Origin: Anaeramoeba ignava
Taxonomy: Eukaryota > Metamonada > Anaeramoebidae
Assembly (NCBI GenBank): GCA_028826165.1
Contig: JAPDFW010000074.1
Location: 62,001 to 126,000, forward strand
Reading direction: 5' to 3'
DNA length: 64,000 nucleotides
The translations under genes and the position numbers were made by a program. The notes under the pieces are model-generated. The model did no database searches. It saw nothing but the letters and a program-made list of their open reading frames with translations, and was not told the DNA's origin. The first letter of the stretch is position 1; every line of letters begins with the position of its first letter. Below, piece by piece: positions 31,821-43,800 of the stretch.

Positions 31821-34583
31821 TTCTCCTAAAATGGTATTTGGATTTAAATACTGAGATTGAGGTTTTCTTTTATGAAAAACTAAACGACCATGTTTATATT
31901 GAGTTACATTCTCCATCTTGAAATTCATTTTCAGGAACTTAGAAACACCTCTTCGAGCATTATAAGATTTTCTTTGGAAAAAACCAAGATCAACTTTCTG
32001 GGGGAAAGTAACTCTTGCCATGATCCAAAAAACACGGTTATCAATTGATATTGCACTGGGAACTTGACCTGTTTCTCGAAATTTCATGAAAGTTTGAGAA
32101 TCCCAACCGTCGAAGAGCTCTTCAAAGAACTCTGCAATTTTATCCAATCTTTCCCCTATTCTTGGCTTTGGTTTTTTACCAAAAAATTTGATCAACTCTT
32201 TTTGATGTGGAAATGTATCTAAAATTCCTTTTTCCTTTGTAATTTCTGAATCTCCTTCTTTCGTGCTTTTTTCCGTTGAATTTTTCTCCTTTTTAGACGA
32301 TTTATAGGAGTTTATTTTTAATCCACTTTCAGATTTTCTGTGGTGATGATGATCCACTTTTTCCTTTTTGGATCCTTTTTGGGTTAAATCAATTGAATCG
32401 GAAATTTTTGTGAAATTTTCATTATAAACATCATCATTTGGATCATAAGTTTCAACGTTATCAAAATAATCACCATCATTATCATTCATTTCATTATCAC
32501 TATAATCGTTTTCTTCAACATTGCGTCGTGATCTGTTGCGAGTATTGTAGACTTTCTTTTTGTTTTTGCTTATTTTTTTGTCTTGTTTTTGATTTTCAAA
32601 ATTTTGTTCATTTTTTGGACTTGTTTTGTTATCATAAAGTATTTGATGAATATTTCCATTTAGAAAGGGAATGTTTCGATGTTCTTTTTCCTGGGGTTTA
32701 TTTGTAACGTCTGGTGTGTTTGAAAGCTTCTGCATTCCAGCCACAATGGACATTTCTAACGGACTTAATTTTTGGAAAGTTTCAAATTGTTGATTATTCA
32801 AAATATTTGCAGCATAATTTTGTTGAGGAATAAAAAATTCGTTTGCAAACCGCATTCTTTCAGTCATGTTTTCGTCTTGGTTCATCATCCCAAATGGAAT
32901 TTTTGGTATTGCTTCCTGCATTTCTTGTGGATTCTTTTCGTCCATTTTTTGCATTTCCAAATTCATTTCTCTTTGATTACTTGAAATTCCATTATTTGAT
33001 GATAAAAATTCTGTGTTTCCGTTTTTTTCTGTTGGTGTTGTCATCTGTTGTGCATGTTTTGTTCCGTTTAATGGTGACTCCCCTTTCATTTGATTGTTGT
33101 AATAACTTGTAAATGCTTCTTCATTGTAAGTTGCCATTGGATTTTGAAGAAAATTGTTGAGTTGATTTGGAATGTAATTTGGAATAAATTTTGGAGATTC
33201 GTTTTGATTTTGATTTTGATTTTCTTTTTGATTTTGATTTTGATTTTCAATTTGATTTTCAATTTCTTTTTGATTTTCTTTTTGATTTTCTTTTTGATTT
33301 TCAATTTCTTTTTGATTTTGATTTTCTTTTTGATTTTCTTTTTGATTTTCAATTTCATTTTCAATTTCTTTTTGATTTTCTTTTTGATTTTCTTTTTGAT
33401 TTTCTTTTTGATTTTTAATTTGATTTTGATTTGAATTATTACTTTTTTGTGATACTTGAGCAAAATTCTTATCAGAAAAATTGGATTGAGAAATCCCATT
33501 CAAATTTTGGTTATTAGGATCAAAAGGAGGGAAAAATCTGGAAAGATAATAAGGAGTATTCATTGCAAGAAACTGTTGGTAAATTTGGTTATTTGAAGGT
33601 ATATAATTAGCAAAAGGGGATTGTGAATTAGAATTATCAAAAAAAGAATTGGATTGAATTTGGGAAGGATAAAAACCATTTGGAGGAAAAATAGGGAAAT
33701 TTAACGGAAAAGGGGGAATAGGAAGTTGATGAGGAGAATTAAGAGAATCAGAATTGCGATCTAAATTTTGCTTTTGGTCTTTGGGGGATTGAGTTTGTGT
33801 TTTACTAACTGGGATTTGATGAATAAATTCGTTTGAATTGTGAACTTTTTTGCTATTTATAGATTGAATAGGTGAAAAATTCGGAGTGTCATTTGTTGTT
33901 TTTTTTATAGGTTTTGAGATTGTTTTTGGGGAAGATTGTAGAGGCAATGTACTTGCTTTTTGAGGTTCAGTTTTAGACGGAATTGCTAAATGTATATTCT
34001 CAATAATTTTTGAAGGATCAGAATTTGAGACAATTTCTTCATCAGAACTGTAGCGAAGTCCAGTAGTTTTCTTTTGGTTTTGTTGTTTTTTCAAAAAACT
34101 TTGTTGGTTTTTTTGCTTTTTACTTTTTTTATTGCTTTTTTTTGACTTTTTAACTGAACTTTCTTTTTGCACTTCATTTTGTTTATTGTTTTCTTTTTTG
34201 AGTTCCTTTTCAAACTCCCTTTCGAAATGCTTTTCTTTTTGTTTGATTTGATTTTTGAGGAAAGATTTGTCTTGGTTTCTAGTCAACATATTATAGGAAT
34301 GTTGTTGGAAATTTTCAAACGGTTCTTTTCGTTTTTTTTGGAGTTGATTGGTTAATTCAGTTTCATTTAATGAATTTTTTGAATCAAAAGTAGTTGAATC
34401 AAACTCGATCAAATTTGATTCGTTTTTGGAAGTTTCAATTTGTTTTTCTTTAAGTTGATTTTCCTTTAGCTGTTCTAGTTGATTTTGTGAATATGCAAAA
34501 GTTGATTTTGGTCTTAAATTTTGTTTTTTCGATTGATCGATTAAATAAAGGTTTCGTGGATCGATTTGTGAATAGAATGTCAT
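31458..34583 (-). CDS. N/Q-rich protein with one folded C-terminal domain, family not recognised
   Basis: Single exon, 1041 residues to the first stop. The N-terminal two thirds are polar and disordered, with K-rich patches (KKSKKSNKKSKKQK), N/Q/K/E repeats at about 385-465 and a stretch resembling a nuclear signal (YNTRNRSRRN). A folded domain sits at about residues 780-910: PHQKELIKFFGKKPKPRIGE, IAEFFEELFDGWDSQTFMKF, ISIDNRVFWIMARVTFPQ, KSYNARRGVSKFLKMNF. It ends in an N/Q/D/E repeat of about 115 residues. Three TAA codons interrupt this repeat at 31460, 31448 and 31430, after which the same frame stays open for about 55 more codons to 31266. A nuclear regulatory role is a guess from composition only. 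Confidence 0.75.
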   Translation of the reverse strand: MTFYSQIDPRNLYLIDQSKKQNLRPKSTFAYSQNQLEQLKENQLKEKQIETSKNESNLIEFDSTTFDSKNSLNETELTNQLQKKRKEPFENFQQHSYNMLTRNQDKSFLKNQIKQKEKHFEREFEKELKKENNKQNEVQKESSVKKSKKSNKKSKKQKNQQSFLKKQQNQKKTTGLRYSSDEEIVSNSDPSKIIENIHLAIPSKTEPQKASTLPLQSSPKTISKPIKKTTNDTPNFSPIQSINSKKVHNSNEFIHQIPVSKTQTQSPKDQKQNLDRNSDSLNSPHQLPIPPFPLNFPIFPPNGFYPSQIQSNSFFDNSNSQSPFANYIPSNNQIYQQFLAMNTPYYLSRFFPPFDPNNQNLNGISQSNFSDKNFAQVSQKSNNSNQNQIKNQKENQKENQKENQKEIENEIENQKENQKENQNQKEIENQKENQKENQKEIENQIENQNQNQKENQNQNQNESPKFIPNYIPNQLNNFLQNPMATYNEEAFTSYYNNQMKGESPLNGTKHAQQMTTPTEKNGNTEFLSSNNGISSNQREMNLEMQKMDEKNPQEMQEAIPKIPFGMMNQDENMTERMRFANEFFIPQQNYAANILNNQQFETFQKLSPLEMSIVAGMQKLSNTPDVTNKPQEKEHRNIPFLNGNIHQILYDNKTSPKNEQNFENQKQDKKISKNKKKVYNTRNRSRRNVEENDYSDNEMNDNDGDYFDNVETYDPNDDVYNENFTKISDSIDLTQKGSKKEKVDHHHHRKSESGLKINSYKSSKKEKNSTEKSTKEGDSEITKEKGILDTFPHQKELIKFFGKKPKPRIGERLDKIAEFFEELFDGWDSQTFMKFRETGQVPSAISIDNRVFWIMARVTFPQKVDLGFFQRKSYNARRGVSKFLKMNFKMENVTQYKHGRLVFHKRKPQSQYLNPNTILGEDGEESQDNQNQNQIQIQENQNENQNQNQDNQNQIQENQNQDNQNQNQNQNQNQNENQNQNNQENQIQNQIQNQQNENQDNQNQNQIQIQDNQNQDNQNQDNEETQDNQIQDNEESQDNQN
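33195..33430 (-). repeat. In-exon AATCAAAAAGAA repeat of the N/Q-rich gene
   Basis: Units encode NQKE and NEIE runs at residues about 385-463, in frame. Confidence 0.88.
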
Positions 34584-35325
34584 ATTTAGAAATTGTAGAA
34601 AATGATAAATTTTTTAAAAAAAAATTTTGTGAAAAAAAAATAACAAAAAAATTTTTTTTTCAAAAGAAAAAAAATGAAGAACTATTTTTGTTTTTTTTTT
34701 TTATTTTTAAATTAAAAAGTTTTTTTTATTTTTTTTTTTTTTTTAATTAAAAATTTTTTTTATTTTGTCGAGTTGTTCAATTTTTTGAATTAATTTTATT
34801 TATTTTAAAATTAATTCTATTCATAAAATTGTGAAAATTATAACTTATAAATTCTTCACTTTTTTTTTTTCCTTTTTTTTTTTTACTTTTTATTTTATTT
34901 TTATTTATTTTTTGTTAATCTTTATTTAAAAAAAATTTTTTAATAAAAAAATAAAACTATTTTAATTTAAAAAAATATTAGAAAATGAATAAAAATTATT
35001 CTATTAATTAATAAAAAATTTTTTTATTGATCAATTATTTCAAATTAAAATAAAAAAATAAAAAAAATAAAAATAAAAAATAAAAAAAATTGTTAACAAT
35101 TTTTACTTTGATTTTGCTTTATAATTTTTTAATTTATAATTTTTTCTTAATTTTTTAATTTAATTTTTCTTAATTTTTTTTTTTGAAATGTTCTTTGTTT
35201 TTAAAATAAAATAAATTTAAAATAATTAAATAAAGAACTTATTTTGTTTTTCTTCATTTTTTTTTCTTCATTTTTTTTTCTTCATTTTTTTTTCATTTTT
35301 TTTTCATTTTTTTTTATTTTTATTT
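34584..35325. promoter_or_regulatory. Divergent promoter region between the N/Q-rich gene and ATG16
   Basis: 742 bp between two start codons on opposite strands. It is composed almost wholly of T and A tracts, with cttcatttttttt repeats just upstream of the ATG16 start. I see no open frame of coding character. Confidence 0.45.
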
Positions 35326-38300
35326 ATGAATTCAAATTCTTTTCAAATTGAAATTTTACAAAAACTTTCTCAAAGAAATCAAAGTGAAAAAACTAAATTT
35401 ATCCCTATTTATCAAATTATTCAACAAACACAAGAAAAAAATGAAGAAAACAAACAAAAACAAAAAAATTTACAACAATTTATTTTAACAATAATTTCTG
35501 AAAACAATTCTTTTAAAACACATGTTGAAAGTTTACAAAAAAGAACAACAAACACAGAAAATTTAAGCAAAGAAATTTCTCAATTAAAAAACGAACAAGA
35601 AAAACTAATTCAATCTTTAAAAACAAAAACTGAAGAAGCAAAAGGAAGTGAAAATAAATTAACCGTTTTAAAAACAAAACTAGAAAATCTAACAAATGAT
35701 AGCAACGAAATTAAAGCAATTTGGAATAAATCAAAGAAAGAAAAACAAGAAAAAGAAGAAAAGTTTATTAAATTTAAAACGGAATTTGATAATTTGGATA
35801 AAACTTTTTTGAGTTTGAAATCCGAACTTCAAAAAATGCAAAATTTAATTGAAAAAAATCAAACTGAATTATCTGAACTTATTGAAACTAATAAACATAT
35901 TTCTGAAGCTATTTCTTCTTCTTCTTTGAATAAGTTACTTCAAGAAATGTCTGTTAATGAAGAAAAAATGAAGCAAGCCGATAAACGGAATTCTTTTATT
36001 TCTGAAGCTCAAAAAAATGTTAATGGAAAAGTAACTGTTGAGCGTTTAAAATCTGTGTAAATCATTTAAGTCTACAATTTCAATTTCAATTTCAATTTCA
36101 ATTTCAATTTCAAAATTTTAAATCTAAATTTTAATTTTAAATCTAAATCTAAATCTAAATCTAAATCTAAATCTAAATCTAAATCTAAATCTAAATCTAA
36201 ATCTAAATCTAAATCTAAATCTAAATCTAAATCTAAATCTAAATCTAAATCTAAATCTAAATCTAAATCTAAATCTAAATCTAAATCTAAATCCAAATCT
36301 AAATCTAAATCTAAATCTAAATCTAAATCTAAATATAAATCTAAATCTAAATATAAATCTAAATCTAAATCTAAATCTAAATCTAAATCCAAATCTAAAT
36401 CTAAATCAATTTTAATTCAATTTTAATTCAATTTTAATTCAATTTTAATTCAATTTTAATTCAATTTTAATTCAATTTTAATTCAATTTTAAACTAAATT
36501 TTTAAAAATTCAATTTTAATTCAATTTTAATTCAATTTTAATTCAATTTTAAATTAATTTTAATTCAATTTTAATTCAATTTTAATTCAATTTTAAATCA
36601 ATTTTAATTTAATTTGGAAATAATATAATTTAATCATAATCATAATTAAAATTAAAATTAAAATTAAAATTAAAATTAAAATTAAAAATCCAACTCATTT
36701 AAAATTTAAATTCCTATTAAAATTCCAACTAATGAAAATTAAAATTCCAAATAATTTAATTCAAGTGGTGATCATAATAAGGATCATAATAAGGATCATA
36801 ATTAAAATTTAAATTAAAATTCAAATTCAAATTAAAATTAACATTAAAATTAAAATTAAAATTAAAATTCAAATTAAAATTAAAATTAAAATTCAAATTA
36901 AAATTCAAATTAAAATTCAAATTAAAATTCAAATTAAAATTCAAATTAAAATTAAAATTAAAATTCAAATTAAAATTAAAATTAAAATTAAAATTCAAAA
37001 TTAAAATTAAAATTCAAATTAAAATTAACATTCATATAGCAAATAAAATTTAATCAATTATAAAAATAATTAAAATCCCAGATAAAATTCAAATAACAAA
37101 TAATTTAATTGAAAATTAAAATTCCAAATAAAATTTAATTTAAGATTTAATTTAAAAATTCACAATTCAAAAACAAAAATAAAAACAAATTCGATCGTTT
37201 AGATTTCCAGTTATTTTCAAACTTCCAGAAAAACCATTAAAAACAATACAGGTTTATAAATTTTAAATAATTTTTTTATAAATAATTGAATTCAAATTTT
37301 GCTTATTCAAAAAATAATAAAAAATTTTTTAAATACTCCAAAAACAACAAAAAACAAAAAACAAAAAAGAAACCTCATGAAAATGATATTCTTTGTTTAA
37401 AATATTCAGATGATGGATTATTTTTTGCTACTGGAGGTTCAGATTCAATTGTTAAAATTTGGGATTCAAAAGTTGGCACTGTATTTAATTTTTGGAAAAA
37501 CAAATTTTTTAATTGAAAAAAAAAATAACAAAATTTAATTCCTTTTTTTAAACAAAAAAAAAAGTTAACTCAAGAATTAACTGGTGCTTTATCAGGTGTA
37601 AATTGTCTTGATGTTACTTTGAATGAACATGTTCTTGGAGGTGGAAATGAAGGAAAAATTGATGTTTGGAATTTAAATACTGGGAAATTATCAGTAAATA
37701 TAAATATAAATATTAAATATAAATCTAAATTAAATTTAAAATCAAAATCAAAATCAAAATCAAAATCAAAATCAAAATCAAAATCTAAATCAAAATCAAA
37801 ATCAAAATCAAAATTAAAATCAAAATTAAAATCTAAATCAAAATCTAAATTAAAATCAAAATTAAATAAAAAATCAAAATATTAAAATCAAAATCAAAAT
37901 CAAAAATTAAATATTAAAAATTAAATAAAATCAAAATCAAAATCAAAAATAAAAATTAAATATTAAATATTAAATATTAAAAAATAAAATAAAAATTAAA
38001 AATCAAAAATCAAAATCAAAATCAAAATCAAAATTAAATTAAAATAAAATTAAATATTAAATCAAAATCAAAATCTAAATTAAAATCAAAATCAAAATCA
38101 AAATCAAAATCAAAATCTAAATTAAAATCAAAATTAAAATCTAAATCAAAATCTAAATTAAAATATAAATATAAATCAAAATGAAAATCAAAATTAAAAT
38201 CAAAATTAAAATCTAAATCAAAATCTAAATCAAAATCAAAATTAAAATCAAAATCAAAATCAAAATCAATTAAAATTAAATATAAAATATAAATCTAAAT

Positions 38301-39305
38301 CTAAATATTAAATATTAAATATAAAATTAAAATTAAAATTAAAAATAAAATTAAAATCAAAATTAAAATCAAAATCAAAATCTAAATCAAAATCAAAATT
38401 AAAATCAAAATCTAAATCTAAATCAAAATCAAAATTAAAATTAAAATTAAAATTAAAATTAAAATTAAAATTAAAATTAAAATTAAAATTAAAATTAAAA
38501 TTAAAATTAAAATAAAAATCAAAAATTCAAAATCAAAATCAAAATCAAAATTAAAATCAAAATTAAAATTAAAATCAAAATCAAAATCAAAATTAAAATC
38601 AAAATTAAAATCAAAATTAAAATTAAAATTAAAATCAATTTAAATTCAAAATCAAAAAAATTTTATTTGATTGAAAAGACATCATTAACAGGACATGTAG
38701 GAAAAATAAACTCCGCAAGATTCTCCACAGATTCAAAAAAAATAGTATCAGGAGGAGGAGATCGAAGTATACGAATTTATGATTTAAAAACCGGATATTG
38801 TGAATTTTCATTATCATCTGAAAGTAAATGTTTTTGTGTAACATTTTCACGGGATAATTACTACATATTCTCGAGTCATTTTGATGGGGCGATACGTATT
38901 TGGGATTTCCGTTCACCCAAGCTGACCCACATGATACCGAATGTCCACAGTAAAGCAATAACGTCTGTAGTTGTTGCAAAAGATGGTGACACTTTACTTA
39001 CAAATTCTTGTGATAATTCAATTAAATTAACTGACCTTAGAATGTTTGATGTTGTCAAAACTATTACTCATCCTGAATACAAAACTGGTATTCTTTCTTC
39101 TCCTGCTATCTTTTCTCCTGATGAATCTTATATTGCTGCTGGATCTTTTTATGGATCCATTTTTATTTGGAATAGATCTAGTTATAAAGTTGAAAAAAAA
39201 TTCGATAATGAACATAAATCTCCTATTACTTCTGTTGATTGGTCTCCTGATGGTCAACATTTGGTTTCTGTTGAAAGAAAAAATCGAATTATTATTTGGA
39301 ATTAA
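35326..39305 (+). CDS. ATG16: ATG16-like autophagy protein (coiled coil plus WD40; 5 exons)
   Basis: ATG16 binds ATG5-ATG12 and directs lipidation of ATG8 at forming autophagosomes. Exons 35326-36056, 37203-37251, 37370-37480, 37565-37693 and 38679-39305 join in phase to 548 residues (human ATG16L1 has 607). Residues 5-35 (FQIEILQKLSQRNQSEKTKF) resemble the ATG5-binding helix. A coiled coil runs to about 235. The C-terminal WD40 propeller matches ATG16L1 closely: FFATGGSDSIVKIWD, TGHVGKINSARFSTDSKKIV, SHFDGAIRIWDFRSPKL, SCDNSIKLTDLR, FSPDESYIAAGSFYGSIFIW and SVDWSPDGQHLVSV. Read without splicing, the locus looks like a coiled-coil gene followed by several WD40 fragments; the 1146-nt and 985-nt repeat introns explain that. 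Confidence 0.92.
36075..36620. repeat. aaatct array and aattcaatttt array in ATG16 intron 1
   Basis: Positions about 36136-36405 are (aaatct)n with rare aaatcc and aaatat. From about 36406 to 36600 the unit becomes tttaattcaat. The change is abrupt. Confidence 0.93.
36640..37035. repeat. aaaatt/aaattc repeat, second half of ATG16 intron 1
   Basis: Hexamer arrays separated by a short non-repetitive stretch at 36690-36790, which includes three ggatcataata-like units. The intron ends at 37202. Confidence 0.88.
37695..38650. repeat. aaaatc/aaatct repeat in ATG16 intron 4
   Basis: Mixed aaaatc, aaaatt, aaatct and attaaatat units fill the 985-nt intron 37694-38678 between two WD40 blades. Confidence 0.93.
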
Positions 39306-40850
39306 TTTTTTTTTTTGCTTCACAGTTTATTTTTTTTTTAAAAGAAAAAAAATTAAATTTCATTATAAATTCTTGATAAATTCTTGATAAATTTAATTAT
39401 AAATTTAATTATAAATTTCATTATAAATTTAATTATAAATTTCTTTATAAATTTAATTATAAATTTCATTATAAATTTAATATATAAATTTAATTATAAA
39501 TTTAATTATAAATTTAATTATAAATTTAATTATATATTTAATTATAAATTTAATTATAAATTTAATTATAAATTTAATTATAAATTTAATTATAAATTTA
39601 ATTATAAATTTAATTATAAATTTAATTATATATTTAATTATAAATTTAATTATAAAATTTAATTATATATTTAATTATAAATTTCTTGATAAATTTAATT
39701 ATAAATTTAATTATAAATTTAATTATAAATTTAATTATAAATTTAATTATAAATTTAATAGATAAATTTAATTGATATATTTAATTATAAATTTAATTAT
39801 AAATTTAATTATAAATTTAATTATAAATTTAATTATAAGTTTCTTGATAAATTTAATTATAAATTTAATTATAAATTTAATTATAAATTTAATTATAAAT
39901 TTAATTATATAAATTTAATTATAAATTTAATTATAAATTTAATTATAAATTTAATTATAAATTTAATTATAAATTTAATTATAAATTTAATTATAAATTT
40001 AATTGATAAATTTAATTATAAATTTAATTATAAATTTCTTGATAGATTTAATAGATAAATTTAATGATAAATTTAATTATAAATTTAATTATAAATTTAA
40101 TTATAAATTTAATTATAAATTTAATTGATAAATTTAATTATAAATTTAATTATAAATTTAATGATAAATTCTTGATAAATTTTAACGATAAATTTAATTA
40201 TAAATTTGATTATAAATTTAATTATAAATTTCATTGATAAATTTAATAGATAATTATAAAATTAATTATAAAATTAATTATAAATTTAATTATAAATTTA
40301 ATTATAAATTTAATAGATAAATTTAATTATAAATTTAATTATAAATTTAATTATAAATTTAATTATAAATTTAATAGATAAATTTAATTATAAATTAAAT
40401 TTAATTATAAATTTAATATATAAATTCTTGATAAATATAATTATATAAATTTAATTATAAATTTAATTATAAATTTAATTATAAATTTCTTGATAAGTTT
40501 AATTGATAAATTTAATGATAAATTTAATTATATATTTAATTATAAATTTAATTATTATAAATTTAATTATAAATTTAAATATAAATTTAATTATAAATTT
40601 AATTATAAATTTAATTATAAATTTAATTATAAATTTAATAGATAAATTTAATTATAAATTTAATAGATAAATTTAATTATAAATTTAATGATAAATTTAA
40701 TTGATAAATTTAATAGATAAATTCTAGATAAATTTAAATGTTAAAATAAATTTAATTGATAAATTTAAATGTTAAAATAAATTTAAATGTTAAAATAAAT
40801 TTAAATGTTAAAATAAATTTAAATGTTAAAATAGGTTTAATTGATAAATT
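39306..40850. repeat. aaatttaattat satellite between ATG16 and the MUN gene
   Basis: About 1.5 kb between two convergent stop codons, made of a 12-mer (aaatttaattat) with gataaattt, tcttgataaattt and atatatttaatt variants. Five copies of a 17-mer aaatgttaaaataaattt-like unit end it at 40730-40830. No gene is seen. Confidence 0.93.
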
Positions 40851-43800
40851 TCATTTCTTCTTTTTTCCTTTCTGCTTCTTCTTGTAATTCTTGATAAAAT
40901 TCTTGATAAATTTCTGTATCTGTTTATCAAATAACCCTCTTGTATAAATAATATCCAACATAAATGAACATTTCAACTTCGAAAAATCATCATCACTTGA
41001 AAAATCTCGAGAAAGAACAGCTTGAACAAAACTATTATTACTGTTATTATTTTTGGAAATTAATTGATTCACTTCATTTATCAACTCATTCGATTGCTTT
41101 GAAAATGAATCCAAAAGAAATGAAATCTTTTGAGAATGAAAAGAGATTTGCGTTTTCTTCAATCCATCACCATCAGCATAAAAAAACTGCTGAATCTCAT
41201 CCAAAGAACTACTAATAACGGAAATATGTCCTTTTGGAAATTCAAGCGTTATTTTTGGCAACATTTTTTTGCGTTTGGATTGCTTGGCCATACTTCGATT
41301 TCCTGAACCAAAAATATTTGGGAAATGTTCAGGAATAAGAATCCCAATAAAATTATCAAGTATGAACTTGAATAAATCAACAAGCACTTGATTGAACACG
41401 GAAACGGAAAATTTATCCAACGCAAGTTCTAATTGTTCATTAAGATCAACAAGTAGGTTTTCAACAAGAGTTTGTGCATATTCAGTTGTGAACTTTTGCA
41501 ATTCTTCAGAAGACTTTGGATTCTTGGATTTTTTCACGTTGGAATTTTCTTCTCCAAGATTTTGAATGTGTTTCTCGAAAATTTCCGTTATTTGTAAATG
41601 TATTTGAGGAACAATAAAAGTTACAACTTGAGAAGTAACTTCTGCCAATTGATTTTTCATCTCTGCAATTGATTCGCCAAGATAATTCTCAGTGTCTGAA
41701 ATGATTGTTTCAGAATTATCATCTCGTGAAATCTTCTCGAAAAACTCCTCGAAATCATTATAATAATTATTAAGCGAAATTCGTGCAAAATCCATATCAT
41801 TGATAGCAACAAAAAGAGATGTGTTTGAATCTTGAGCAAGAAATATCGTTTTCTTCTCGGGTTGGATATTAATCTGCACTTTTTTTTTGGACGATCTTTG
41901 ATGAGAATCGCGTTTGGCTGTTTTGAGCATAATGATCATTTGTCCAACTCTTTGTTGAAGTTTGCTTGTGTATTCTTTTGTCACATCGCAAATTGTTTTG
42001 AAAAATTCTGAGAGAATTATCAAGAAATTGGATTCATTCCATTCAAGACTAGACAAGAAATTAAAAGATTGATCAAACATCTGGAAAATATCCACGCACG
42101 ATGTGCTTGTCAGATTCTCTGTTGATGATATCTCAAAATCATCAAGTTCAACCGCTTTGGAAATCCATTCTTGAAATCGAGTTTTTGTTTCAGAAATCCA
42201 TCCCTGAAGATGCCCAAGAAACAAATCCGCAATAGGAAGAACTCGTGGCGCTTCTTCAAGCGCATATTTTTGTATTGTTGAGTTAAAATCTCGCATTTTG
42301 CGATAAAGCTGGAAAACTTCTGCGGATCGATTTGAAATTCCGCTTTTGAAAAAATTTAACGTCGAATTTTCTAATTCAGATATGTAACTATTCACTGCAA
42401 TATCAAGTATAGCAAAGTCTTGCGGAAATGTATCTCGCAAAAAATACGCGGCAATTTGCGAAATGTTTCTTAAAACAGAAGTTACAATACCAGATAAAAC
42501 AAGCGGTTCAAATCCTTCTTTATATCGTTTTTGCAAATTTTCAAGTCCTTTTATTTTGCTTTGCAAAACATTCAATTTTTCTGAATCTTTTTCTAAAGAG
42601 GCTTCGTTATAAAGACCTTCAATAAGTTTTTGTGTCTCGTCTTGTTCTTGATTTATTTGGCTTTCGACTTGAACACGGAAAAAATCTTGGCAATTATTGC
42701 TAAATCCTTCCTCAACAAATTCTCGAAGTTTTGTGGTAAAAACATTCTTCGGATCGCTTGGTTGCGATTTTTGAGAAATATAATTTAGATCCAATTTTGA
42801 AGTCATTCCCATTTCAACTAAAATTCTGAAAATTTCAATAAGCTCCTTCAATGTGTTTGTTGGCTTATTTCTTTCAAAAACAAACGTGAATTTTTTGATT
42901 ATATAAGAAACATTTCTAAATAAAGATGATAATAATAATTCAAATTCCTTTTTTTCTTGTTTGGAAAAAGTGGAAATGCCTTGATTTTCATTTGATGAAT
43001 CGAATAAAGCATTCAATATGGTTTTGATATCATTCACAAAATTATAAGTTGGTTGGAAATGATCCACTAGAATTTTTAAATGTGTCAACAAACGCATATT
43101 GTTACTAATTCCATATCTCAAACAAAAATCTGTGAGAAAAATATCCACATTTTGCGGAATAATCACTTGATTTGATGTAAACTCAAAAATCTTCTGTTGT
43201 TGTTTAAAAGTTCTTAATGATCTTGTGTTTAATTTTTGCATTTGATCCATTTTATTTTCATCTTCATCTTCATCTTCTTCTTGGAATTTCTTCTTTTTAT
43301 GACCAAAAAAATTATTTGCAAACAACAACATTCTTGTCATAATTAGTTTGAAAATTTCCACAAAATTAATTTCTTGTTGTTCTTCAATTTCTTGCTTAAC
43401 TCTGTGCTTATTTTCTTTTAAAAATGAACTTCCTTCAAACTCAATTTTCCATTCGATATCCGCATCAAAACTTTCAGCAAGATTTGATGGAACAATCTTA
43501 ATCCAATTATTATTTTCATCTTTGGAGATGTACTTGTGAATTATAATATCACTTGTTCCAACACATTTTGGTAATTCGTTTTTTCTATGATTTCTTTTTT
43601 TTTCATTTGAATCTGCATTGACACTAATTTTAATTGTTTTATTAAAATCATAAACATCCAATTCAACGCTTATTTTCTCTTCCTCTTTTTTATTTTTCTT
43701 ATTCATTCCAAGCTTTTTTAATTCATAAGTTTTTCCTTGATATTCAATATTAACAATAAAATTTTCTGCTTTTGTGTTTCTAATGATATTTTCAAGACCT

